64,000 nt of DNA from Alviniconcha marisindica. Lineage: Eukaryota > Mollusca > Gastropoda > Provannidae. Each line of letters opens with the position of its first letter. Position 1 is the stretch's first letter. A model generated the notes under the pieces. It was not told where the DNA came from. It did no database searches and saw nothing but the letters and a program-made list of their open reading frames with translations. Made by a program: the position numbers and the translations under genes. The DNA lies in contig JABMCL010002957.1 of the NCBI GenBank assembly GCA_018857735.1, positions 241,001-305,000 of the forward strand, written 5' to 3'. This document shows positions 50,501 to 62,175 of the stretch, in pieces.

Positions 50501-51361
50501 GATCCATGTGGAAGTCACGCCTGATGTAAGTGGGTTTTCTTGTGCGTGTGGGTGGGTGGGTGCATGTGCATACATGTTTTGTGTGCATGTGCATGTCTAT
50601 GTGCAAGTGCATGCTTGTGTGAACATGCATTATATGTATGGGTTTGGGTGTGGGTGTGGATGCGAGTAATGACAGAGCTACTTGAAATTCTTTTTTTAAT
50701 TGTTAACATCAGATGTTTCATTGTGTGTCACTTGTTCACTTGTCTGGAGTCAAAAGGCAACTTTGAGCAGATGAAAATGGAGAAAAAAAAGTGAAGCTAT
50801 AAGGCAGTGTGTTTGGACAGCATTGAAATAAATTAATGGGTTTGAACACCATCAAACAACACTGAAATTGGCACTCAGCTGGCACATTTTGCTATTACAC
50901 TCTGAGACTTTTTTTCTTATTTTGACCTTGTTTCTGGAAGCCTGTATCAGGACATGCTGGTAGGGCTTTCCACTGCAGCCCATGCTAAATGTCACACCTG
51001 CTTTTTTCCACAGACTCCCACCCAGCAGGTCATGGAGCATGTCCAGGTGATCCTGGACCAGCAGAACCTGTCTGGCTACCACGGCGCAGACATCCAGACC
51101 CTCATCATCCCCACCTCCTCCAGCACCACTGCCATGACAACCCCCACAGCCACCAGCGGTCAGCAGACAGCCCAGGCTATCCTCAGCAACATACTGAACG
51201 CAGAAGGGTCAGCAGAAGTCTACCATGTCACTCTGGTGGATGCTGATCAGGATGTAACAGTCTCCACTGACAACAGCACATTGCAGACGGTGTCTGCAGC
51301 AGATTTCTCTGCCATCAACTTGCTGGCTAGTGCCACCACACAACTCTCTCTACCACAGTGA
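44856..51361 (+). CDS. C2H2 zinc-finger protein with AT-hooks (eight fingers)
   Basis: Probably a nuclear DNA-binding transcription regulator; I do not recognise a specific orthologue. Exons are 44856-44900, 45656-46997, 47710-47914, 49249-49451, 50272-50525 and 51014-51361, in phase, giving 798 aa. The N-terminus ([15 protein letters not shown], then [20 protein letters not shown]) looks helical. AT-hook cores follow at about residues 66-73 (RGRPRGRP) and 280-287 (KRKRGRPP), within a long low-complexity acidic and Ser/Thr-rich region. Eight fingers lie at about 446-665: CHVC...HMRVH, CPVC...HEVTH, CTEC...HMRSH, CNVC...HMDRH, CELC...HMRRH, CQYC...HELKH, CDQC...HQNTH and CVFC...HVSKH, with TGERP-type linkers in places. 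Introns split fingers 1, 4 and 6. The first finger has 13 rather than 12 residues between Cys and His. The C-terminus is Gln/Thr-rich. The final coding stretch seeds a downstream minisatellite. Confidence 0.9.
45225..45245. repeat. Poly-G tract
   Basis: A run of about 21 G in intron 1 of the zinc-finger gene. Confidence 0.9.
47493..47572. repeat. (TC)n microsatellite
   Basis: About 39 uninterrupted CT/TC dinucleotides in the intron about 137 bp before exon 3 of the zinc-finger gene. They extend the pyrimidine-rich region upstream of that acceptor. Confidence 0.95.
48115..48465 (-). mobile_element. tRNA-derived SINE, family A (copy 2)
   Basis: This is a diverged copy of the element at 398-725 in the same orientation. 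The tRNA-like head is at 48460-48400 (box A as CTTTACCAACTGAGCTATCC on the plus strand). The shared internal block includes GTAAGAGAGTCTGCACT and CAGGGAGAAAAATCCCTTG. It lies in an intron of the zinc-finger gene. Confidence 0.65.
48903..49111. mobile_element. piggyBac-like MITE (copy 2)
   Basis: This 209 bp element has perfect 13 bp terminal inverted repeats, CCCCTTCACTGCC...GGCAGTGAAGGGG, directly flanked by TTAA on both sides (48899-48902, 49112-49115). A TTAA target site is the hallmark of piggyBac transposition. There is no coding capacity, so it is non-autonomous. It is in the intron before exon 4 of the zinc-finger gene. Confidence 0.75.
49545..49800 (+). mobile_element. tRNA-Thr-like SINE, family B (copy 2)
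   Basis: The head (GTATAGTTTAGTGGTTAGAA, decayed box B TGGTTTGAGTC) and the body (GGAGAATTTTCTTTTCTAGG, TAGCACATAAAA, GCTTTGCATGAAGT) match the element at 5125-5580, here in plus orientation. The 3' tail is missing, so the copy is truncated. It follows exon 4 of the zinc-finger gene by about 90 bp. Confidence 0.7.
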
Positions 51362-52420
51362 CGTGGCTTGTGCCAACACACAACTCTGTCTGGCCAGTGG
51401 CATGGCTAGTGCCACCACACAACTCTCTCTACCACAGTGACGTGGCTTGTGCCAACACACAACTCTGTCTGGCCAGTGGCATGGCTAGTGCCACCATACA
51501 ACTCTCTCTACTGCAGTACTGGCTGTGCCACCAACAACTCTCTCTATCTGCAGTGACTGGCTGTGCCACCACACAACTCTGTCTGGCCAGTGGCATGGCT
51601 AGTGCCACCATACAACTCTCTCTACTGCAGTAACATGGCTAGTGCCACCATACAACTCTCTATTGCAGTGACATGGCTAGTGCCACCATACAACTCTCTG
51701 TGGCCAGTGACATGGCTAGTGCTAACATACAACTCTCTCTACTGCAGTAACATGGCCGGTGTTACCATACAACTATCTCTGGCCAGTGGCATGGCTAGTG
51801 CTACCATACAACTCTTTCTGGCCAGTGACATGGCTGGTGCTACCATACAACTATCTCTGGCTAGTGCTACCATAGAACTATCTCTGGCCAGTAACATGGC
51901 TAGTGCTACCATACAAATCTCTCTGGCCAGTGACATGGCTAGTGCCACCACACAACTCTCTCTACTGCAGTGACATATAGGCTAGTGCTACCATACAACT
52001 CTCTCTGGCTAGTAGCATGGCTAGTGCTACCATACAACTAACTCTCTCTGGCTAGTAATATGGCTTGTGCTACCACACAACTCTCTCTGGCCAGTGACAT
52101 GGCCAGTGCTACAATAGAACTCTCTCTGGCCAGTAATATGGCTTGTGCTACCACACAACTCTCTCTGGCCAGTGACATGGCCAGTGCTACAACAGAACTA
52201 TCTCTGGCCAGTGACATGGCTTGTGCTACCATACAACTCTCTCTACTGCAGTAACATTAGCATGGTTAGTGCCACCATACAACTACCTCTGCCCTAGTAA
52301 AATGGCTGGTGCTACCACACAACTATTTCTGCCCTGCATGCTGTAACATAGATGGTGTAACACAACTATTTATGCCCTGGTAACATGGCCAGTGCCACCA
52401 AACAACTACCTCTGCCCTAG
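51320..52420 (+). repeat. 39 bp array derived from the last codons of the zinc-finger gene
   Basis: The coding end CTGGCTAGTGCCACCACACA then ACTCTCTCTACCACAGTGA is the first unit of about 25 imperfect units running through the 3' UTR. Most contain ATGGCTAGTGCTACCATACA, then ACTCTCTCTGGCCAGTGAC. The 39 bp unit is 13 codons, so long stretches stay open in one frame (MASATIQLSLASD-like). Stop-coding units and readable units alternate. Confidence 0.85.
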
Positions 52421-52439
52421 TAACAGGGCATAAGAGTGG

Positions 52440-52612
52440 ATGCACCCCCCCCCCCCCCACACACACACACACATACACCCACACACCCCCCACACACACA
52501 CACCACCACCACCCCCCACACACACACACCCCCCACACACACATACCCCCCCCCCACACACAAAACACACCCCACACACAAACACCCCCCCCCCCCCCCC
52601 CCCCACATCACA

Positions 52613-52650
<38 letters not shown>
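52440..52650. repeat. C-run and (CA)n block downstream of the zinc-finger gene
   Basis: Alternating poly-C and CACACA tracts directly follow the 39 bp array. An AATAAA at 52656-52661 just after it is a candidate poly(A) signal for the zinc-finger transcript. Confidence 0.8.
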
Positions 52651-52651
<1 letters not shown>

Positions 52652-52661
52652 AAAATAAAAC

Positions 52662-53559
52662 GTTCATACTGAAAAATGGCATTTTCTCAATGGCCAGTAT
52701 TCTTACACAGATGAGGATGAGTCAATCAGCTACACTGGAAGAAAACTGGCACACATTAATTTCATATCAGTTGTGCTCAGGACTGAAGTCTATGAAAATT
52801 GTTCATCATCGCATAATCCGTCTCCTTGTGCATACGTGTACAGCTGTATTTGTATTTCCTACCTGTATATAATTATGTCTGTAGCTTTGGGCCTTCCATT
52901 ATATTTTTTCTATCATATTCAGTTGATCCTGCCTCTTAGCGTGCAACTGGAGCCTTGCATCAACAAAAATTGCTTGTAAGCAGCTAGCATAGTGTACAGG
53001 TGTACCTGTGAACAGTAAGATTAGAATCATTACATGCATGGTTCCTGAAAAATAGTGATTTGGGTGGCTCCACACAAACGCACACACTCACACACACACT
53101 TACAGATGACAGGGATAAAGAAAGATGCAAAACAACAGGGGATTTACAAATACGCTTTAAACAGATGAGTTTTGAGGAGGTATCATTAATCATGTATGCT
53201 AATGGGCTACTGCAAAAGCCAATATAATACTTATAACAACACAAATTTGACTGTACACATTCAACAACAGAAAGTATTCAATTGCACATGTACCAAACAA
53301 GAGCTTTTTTGTGGACCTTTATTCATTTGTTTTGAACACAGTAAGACTAAAACTAGTAAAAAGCATGCAATGCAGCTCAAGGTGAGAAGGCTACACTTCT
53401 CTCCATGAACAAGCATGCATATATTATAAATAAATTGTTCTAGCATTATTTTGTACAAATCAAAACTCAGGGAACTGTTGGGTAAACACATAACACAATC
53501 ATCACGCAGAGACAATATTTGTATCACAAAACAGGAGTCTGTGTAGAAGCTGTGTATCA
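52662..53559. other. Intergenic sequence, no gene recognised
   Basis: Follows the zinc-finger 3' region; short CA runs only (about 53085-53100). Nothing else is supported. Confidence 0.5.
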
Positions 53560-54680
53560 TCATGGCAGGTAAGCTTTGCTCTTAACTATCATACAAGTTA
53601 GTTATTGCTGCAGTTAAACTCACTTGATACAACTGCCATGGTGCAGTACACTAAATGCCCCAAGGCTAGTTGTTTAGAAATCTATGTAATGCCATTTCAC
53701 TGTTAATAAGCCTCCCTGCACCCTGTACCATTTTTGTTGTTTGTTTGATTTGGTTGGTTGATTGTCTTTTAATCTGTGTAATGTCTGGCTGGTTGACTGT
53801 CTTTTAATCTGTGTAATGTTTTAGCATCGTGGGCAAACTTTGCTCTACACTCTCCTGTCTTTGCAATCATTTTAATGCTCTGTTGCAGTATCACAAGCAA
53901 AGTTCATTGTTATCTTCATTTTGCTGTTTTTTTGTAATCAGTGTCATAACATATCATCACAGACAAGCTTTTTCCTACACTGCTGAACTGGAATCACTGG
54001 CAAGCTTTGTTCTATGCTACTGCATTTGAATTAGGGTACTGATGTATCACCACAGGCAAGCTTCCTTAACAACTCAACTGTTTTGCAATGTGGTTAATGC
54101 TGTATTATTCTGCCATCTGATGTTTTGGGGACAGGTATAATGCTGTAGCTATAATTATCACACATGAACTCTTCTCCACCATCTGCTGTTCAGGAATCAG
54201 TATAATGCTGTAATTGTCACATAATTATAAGCTTCACCATACCCTCTGCTGTTCAGGGATTGGTGTAGTGCTGTAAATACAGGTAGACTTTGTTCTACTG
54301 TCTGCTGTTTCGGAATCAACATAATGCTGTGTTATCACAGGTGAGCTTAACTCAAAACGAACACATGAATGAAATGTTTTATTCAGTTAGGCTATAGCCG
54401 CTATTGGAGGGGGATTGCACAACTGATAGTGCAGTTTGCACGTCATTTCTCCAGCATCGCATTGTACAAACATTTGGCTCCACTATTTCAGAATGTGCGT
54501 AAAGCAGTATTATCACAAATAAGCCATGAATAATGCTGTTTAACCACATGAAACTGTTGCTCTACTGTCCACTGTCTTGGAAGGTGTGTAATACTGAATT
54601 ACTATAGATAAACACTGTTGTACCCTCTACTTCTTTGGAATGTGCATAATGCTGTTACGTTACAGGCAGTCTCAATAATG
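53560..54680. repeat. Old degenerate minisatellite between the zinc-finger gene and FBXL13
   Basis: Roughly 13 units of about 65-95 bp repeat TATCACAGGCAAGCTTTGTT-like, CTCTGCTGTTTTGGAATCAG and TAATGCTGT. Divergence is high. No gene is recognised in it. Confidence 0.6.
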
Positions 54681-55175
54681 ATAACCACAGATTTGAAATT
54701 TCACCATGTTTTCGCTTCCAGACGCAAGAGTTTAAAACAGATCCTCACCTTGTATTTATACTTTAGCTCTTGGATGTTATGGTTCTAAGCTGAACCATCA
54801 ATAGAATGTGTACACTTTGCAGATGCATGTGTACATGAAAGACATTCTAATGCTTATTATACATACATACACCCCTGAACATGAATATATAGCAGTTAGC
54901 TGGGGGTGACTAGGACATCTTCAACAGCCTAGCTCTGCTGGTGAACCTACAGCCCAAGCACTGACGTACTGACCTGTCGGCACATTGGACTGGCTATACA
55001 GCCTTTACAGAGGTCTTGAAGATTCTTACTGCGTTTGCCTGGTGCTTGTCAAAGTGTTTGGGGTTTGTGGAACCCAGTACCAACATGCACATTCATACAT
55101 ATCGTAAGGAAGTTCAAACAGTTCAAATGATTCATAACTACACCAACAAATACTAATGCATGCACATATATGTGT

Positions 55176-55177
<2 letters not shown>

Positions 55178-55249
<72 letters not shown>
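55178..55249. repeat. (CA)n microsatellite
   Basis: An uninterrupted run of about 36 CA dinucleotides followed by (GCAT)n, downstream of FBXL13. Confidence 0.95.
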
Positions 55250-55252
<3 letters not shown>

Positions 55253-55555
55253 TGCATGCATGCATGCACATATATACTGTTGTCACTGCAAACAAATCAG
55301 AAACATACAAAACAGCTGTCTGTTTACAGACTTAGTGTAGAACCAGACAAAATGTCTGCCTGTCTACAGTGTAGGAGTTGAACAGCGTCTCACTACTAAA
55401 GGGTGCAGACATATTTGTCTGTATACAGTCTTATGGTCAAGCCAGACAAAGTGTCGGCATCTTTCATCAGGTGACAGAACCGCATCAACTGACTCTGTCT
55501 ACCTTCTACAGATTAAATTGAGCAGCTGAACTCTCAACAGAGAGCAGTGCAGTAT

Positions 55556-56312
55556 TCAGTAGCCATAGTAACCAGGAACATCATCGTAGTTGTAGTCAAC
55601 GGTATCCACATGACGGGTGATCTTCTGGGCTGCATGCCTGGAAATATATCAATGAAACAAACAATAAATGTATGAATAAATGTTTGTGTATATATGTGTG
55701 TGTGGGTGGGTGGGTGTGGGTATGTGTGTGCGTGTGTGCATGCACACATGTGTGTGTCATGCACCATGAAGGCAGGTAAATGTGCATGTTTGTGAGCATG
55801 TATGCATACATCTGCCCGTGTTGTTTTCTTCTTTCTGTGTGTGTGTGTCTGTATGTGTGTGTGTGCACGTAGGCATGCATGCACATGTGTATGTGTGTCA
55901 TGTGCATGAATGCAGGTGAATGTGCATGCTTGTGAGCATGCATATGTACATGTGCGCATGCTGTTTTTTTCCATCTTTTTTTCCTTTTTTTCTTCTCGTT
56001 CAGTCATTTTTATGAAAATCTTCAAATAGAAGAAAAGAAGGCATCACACTGAATTTAGTCACAGAAAGAAAGAGAGAGAGAGAAAGGGAGAGAGAGGGAG
56101 ACAGGCACATACTTGCTGACACCCTTGCAGTAAAGCATGGTAAGAGAACGCAGTTTCTTGCAGCCTTTCCTCAGGTACTTCAGGGCTTTGTCTCTGCAAA
56201 CACGCATAATTATGCATACGCTGGTATTTGTGAAAACCAAGCAGAATAAGCAAGGCCAGCACAGTGCCTGCTGAAAAGTCTGGGGTTGGAGTAACCTATA
56301 ATCTGAAAATGC

Positions 56313-56351
<39 letters not shown>

Positions 56352-56389
56352 TGTGTGTGTGTGTGCATGTGTGTATGTGTGTGCTGATG

Positions 56390-56449
<60 letters not shown>

Positions 56450-59400
56450 GTCCTTTTTGTATAGAGCTCATGCATGCACAAGCCAACAGCATAAGCAGGC
56501 AATGAATATATAATTATAGACACATGCTTGCAGCCATTCCTGTACATCATTTTTCTTTTTCTTTTTAATCTTTTTATTCTATACTGATACAAGAGAACTG
56601 ATCTGTGCAGTGGAGTTGTCTGTAATACAGGGAAGAAAGAAACTGTCTAAAATACACAAACATTACCAAGCTGCATGTGTGATTGATACCATCTCAACTT
56701 AACATACTCACGTAATGAGGATGCACCCACTGATGTCCAAGGAGGTCAGGTAATGACACACACCTGACAGGTACTGAATACTCAGATCAGTTACCTGAAA
56801 CATGTACCAGGACACAACATGTAGTCAGGTAACAACAGGCACAGACTAGACACAGGTGAAATGCAAACAGTCCACAATCAGGTAACTACTCACACAAATC
56901 ACTTACCTAACAATACCAAAAAAACAACACAGATGTTGATAAAAAAAATTTTTTTAAAGGTGTTGATAATACAAAACAACAACAGGTGTGGATAAATTAA
57001 AACAAGTGCTAAGCAACAGCAAGCACCAATCAGACTACCAAAACAATCTGTATAAAGCAGTTTCATTACTAACATGCAAGGAAATAGATGACGTTAGACA
57101 GTAACATCCCATAGCTGTCAACCCCTTTTGGGAGTAAACCTTAGTCCAGAGTTTGTGAACCTGTATTTCCCTTATGCAGGTCAGGGTCTTTTGTTTTTTT
57201 CACCTGTGGCAGCGGCATTTTGAATTCCAACTGGCACGTGTGGCAATGAAAGGAAGTAGCAATGTTGTGAGAAGTACACATGCACGACTTCAATGAGTTC
57301 AAATCTCACTTCCAACAAGATTTCTTAGCCTATTGCACTTGGCTAGTCAGTGTGCATTTGGCAATGACATATGTCGGCTGGTCATTCAACAGTTTTTCAA
57401 ACCTTTTGCTCAGTTTAAAACAACAACAAAATTTCATGAAAATTATGTTTTCCTGTATCCATTTTCCAATATGGCCATATCCCCCCAAAATAATTAATTT
57501 ATTTTATTTTATACCGGTAAACTGTATGGGTTGACAGTTATGACATCCTATAACCCACACAGGGGCATCTCAAGACGAAGACATTGGTCTAAAACAATAC
57601 ATACATAACCAACAACAACAACAAAACAATACATACATAACCAACAACAACAACAAAACAATGTACTGGGTTGTAACATTAACAGGATAAAACAGCAGTC
57701 CTGAAATAACATGCATAGTGGAAGTTCAGGACGAACACAATGTTAAAAAACAAAACACTTGGGATTTTTAAAAAAACAACCTTAACGCACTGAGGTTTAA
57801 TGTGAAAGAAAGTTAACGCAGCAGCACTGCAATAACATGCTTAGTGGAAGCTGACCAGTATGTTGCCATCATTTTGACATACCAGTTTACACCCTGCCAG
57901 GTTGAGCACCGTCAGCATCCGGCAGCAGAATGCCAAGTTTTTGATGGCTCCATCAGTCAGTTGCTGAAGATGAAACAATGCGGAAACATCAATTTGCAAG
58001 CTGAAAAATCAGCATAACACTTCAGATTATTTGAAAATGTTGCAAGCCTTTTTCAGCTTGCGAGCAAGTTCTCAATAATGCATGTTTTTTTGTTTTTTTG
58101 TTTTTCTTGTTTTTTTTGGGGGGGGTTGTAGTTTCTGTTTAAAAACTTGGGAAGCTACATGCAAACAGTGAAATACTGACAAATAGTGAAATAATCCAAC
58201 CAAAAACTATCACATTTACTGCAGAAGGCAGGAGTAATTATCCAGAAAATCTACATCTAAAACACAAAATGGAGCAATCTGATGCTGAAGGTTGGAACTA
58301 TTCCTCAGAGTTCACAAATAAATAATAACTGATCTTTCAAACAGCGACAGCTGGCTGGAAGGTCACACCACAAACAACAGTGTATCGCTGCCGGAAATGC
58401 CACGGCAAACACTGCATTTAGATGTGAGATAAGACTGGAACCACCTACCATGCAGTGAGACAGGTCAAGCCGCTGGATCTCATGGCACTGCTGGGCAAAC
58501 TTCTGCAGACCCAGGTCCGTGATGTTCATGCACTCGGACAGACACACATCACGCAGCCGTGTGTTGTTGCCCAGCGCTGACAGCCCCTGGTCACCGCAGT
58601 TGCAGCCGGAAATGTCAAGGGAGACAAGGCTGTGGGTCAGCCCCAGCAGCTCTATGCCAGCCTCGCTGATGTGCTCACAGTAGTTGACATTCAGGTAGGT
58701 GAGGCTGTGACACCTGCAACAGGGCACTTGAGTGTGAACAGTTGGTTCTGTAACATCGCAGGGTCAGGTATGAACACTACTGTAATGAGGCACCTGCAAA
58801 ATTGCAGGGTCAGGTATGAATAATACTGTCATGAAGTGACACAACATTGCAGGTCCCAGTATTAATAATACTGTAATGAGGTGACACCTACAACATTGCA
58901 GGGCCAGGTATGAACAACTCTGTAATGCGGTGTCACCTGCAATATTACAGGGTGTTGTAAGAACACTACTGTATTGAGGTGACACCTGCAACATTGCAGG
59001 GTCAGGTATGAACAACATTGTAATGAGGTGACACCTGCAATATTACAGGGTCATGTATGAACACTACTGTAATGAGATGGCACCTGCAACATTGCAGAGT
59101 GATGTATGAACACTACTGTAATGAAGTGACACTTGCAGCGTAACAGTCAGGTGTGAACAATACTGTAATAAGGTAGCACTAGCAACATTGTAATCAGGTG
59201 TGAACAATACTGTAACAAGGTAACACCTGCAATACTGAAGTCAGGTGTGAACAGTTGGTACTGTAATGAGGTGACACCTGCAACAGTGTAGTCAGGTGTA
59301 AATAACACTAATACAGTAACACCTGTGTCATAGTGCAGTCTTCTGTGAACAATTTAATACTTGTGAGGCGTGAACAATACTGTGATAAGGTAACACCAGC

Positions 59401-60844
59401 AACACTGCACAGTTAAGTGTGAACAAAAACTGTAGTGCCATGATCAGACGTCACCAGCAACATTGCCCAGTCAAGTGTGAACAACACTGCAAAGAGGCGC
59501 CATCTGCAATATTGCAAAGTTACCCTTGAAGGTAACCATGCAGGTCTAAAAGAGTTCCATTTTGGCAAAGAGCATGAAGGTTGGGCAAAAGACAAAAGCA
59601 AGTGAGTGACCTCTTGTGGATGTTGACCATGGCCATGTCTCCCACACGGATGCAGTTGGTCAGGTTCAGTTCCCGCAGTTTGGCAGAACAGGGGCCATCC
59701 ACCAGGTGCCTCACACCTGCATCACTGACCCTGCAAACAGAAATACAATGCAGAACACAGGCCATCAACCTGGTGCCTCACACCTGCATCACTGACCCTG
59801 CAAACAGGAATACAATGCAGAACACAGGCCATCAACCTGGTGCCTCACACCTGCATCACTGACCCTGCAAACAGCCATTATCCACTGTAACAAAATTACA
59901 ATGCACAACATGGGCCGCACCATCAACCAGGTACCTCACACCTGAATAAAACAAAATTGCAATACAGAGAACAGGCCATATATACAACTGATTTACTATG
60001 CAGAGCACAGGCTATCTACTGGGTGCCTCACACCTGCACCATTGACCCTGCAAACAGCTAGGTGCTTCACACCTGGATACAGTAGAATTACAAGGCAGGG
60101 CACAGGCCATAAGCCAGGTACCTGCAAACAGCAGAATCTGCCATTATCCAATGTAGCAGAATCAAAATGTAGATCATGCTCTTTTACTTTATGCCTATAA
60201 AAATTATAGCTTTGTTGAGTCAAAACGTTTCCACATCCTTTCTATGAAGCCTCTTTATTGTAACGGTTACAAAATAAACATCTTTGAATCAGGGAAACAG
60301 GACAAAAAACAACAACAACAATACAAACAGTTGAATGCAAATAGCTCACCGGACGCAGTCAGCAATGTTGAGCACTGTCAGATTTTTGCACCCAGCAAAT
60401 GCTTTGAGTGTGGAGTCCGTCAGTCGCTGACAGTCAGTCAAGTAGACGTGATGCAGGTCAGGACAAAGTTTACCCACCATCTTCATGCTTAGGTCAGATA
60501 TACGGTGATTGCCTGTCAGACACAAACATATTAAGTACACACAAGGGCTTGTTTGTGTTGCTGATGTTGTTGTTGTTGTTCTTGTTTGCAGTGGGGTGGT
60601 GGTTGTGGTAGTTAAATAAATTATTAAAAATTGAGGATAAAATTGATGCAAGTCCCTGCAAACGATTCATGTTGCTTTTTCTGGGCAAGAGGTTTTGATA
60701 AAATAATTCAGAGTGAAAAGCTAAGCTCAGAGTGCATCTAAATAAAAATGTTATGGCATTCTGGAACATTTTTGAGTGTGCGTGCGTGTGTGCATGCATG
60801 CGTGCGTGCGTGCGTGCGTGTGTGCGTGCGTGTGTGTGTGTGCA

Positions 60845-60893
<49 letters not shown>

Positions 60894-61924
60894 TGTGTGT
60901 GTGTGTGTGTGTTGTGTGTGTGTGTGTGTGCATGGTGTGTGTGTGTGTGTGTGTCGTGTGTGTGTGTGTGTGTGTGTGCATGCGTGTATGTGTGTGGGGG
61001 GGGGGGGGGCGTGGAGGTGGGGGCTGGGGCGCAGTCCTGGCATCAAGCAGCAGACAGATCCATTCCACCAATGCCAAAGTCTCTGTGCTTGTTTACTTAC
61101 CATGATGATGATGATGCAGTGAGTACAGAATCTGACCCACAATCTTGTTCAGAGGCCACCCTCAAAATCAGCCGCCCCTCTTTAAGACCGCTTCCTCTTT
61201 ACCTTCAGGGCAGTTTTTCATCTAGGTTCTGCTGTATCTCTTTCACAACGCCTCCCAGACCTTATACCTCTTACATCATACCCAGGACACCCCTAAATCC
61301 AAGAAATCTGTCAGCTTGGGATGCTCAGAAGTGTCAGAAGAGAGGGCACAGACATCACAGAGCAAGACCACTCACCGTCCACCTTGATCACTCTCAGCTG
61401 CTTCAGCTGGGCCAGGTGCTTGAAGGACTCATCAGTCAGCAGGGGGGAGCCTAGGAATGACACTGTGTGGATCCTAGGGCACTTCTCTGTCATGATCTGT
61501 CACACACACACACACACATACATATGCATGTGCACACACCACTGCTTTCATTTTGCTGTTGTCACATGATTTATGTTCGTTTGCCGTTGAATTTTTCAAT
61601 AAACCACATGTTTTTTGTGTGTGCTTTGTCTTTTCCTTCTGCAAATATGCTGCAAAATGAAGATCTGATATTAACACATTTATAAACTACTTTCTAACAT
61701 ATGGTCAATGTCGGAAATACCCTCAAGCAAGTAGAGACATACTGACATATTTATATTCTACTTTTTAATGTAGTGTCAGCGTCAGAAGGACCTACCAGCA
61801 TGTCAACTTGTTAAACATTAATATTCTATTTTCTAATGTATGATCAATGTCAAAATGACCCACTAGCACGGAGACACATTAATACATTCATATTCTCCCT
61901 TCTACACACACACACACACACATG

Positions 61925-61981
<57 letters not shown>

Positions 61982-62015
61982 GCACACACACACACACACA
62001 CACACACAAACGCAT

Positions 62016-62052
<37 letters not shown>

Positions 62053-62103
62053 CACACACGCACACACACACACACACACATGCACACACTCACACACACC
62101 TAT

Positions 62104-62175
<72 letters not shown>

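Noticed and set aside
60732..61454. Cys/Val-rich 240-codon frame
   Set aside because: A translation of TG microsatellite; it overlaps an FBXL13 exon on the other strand.
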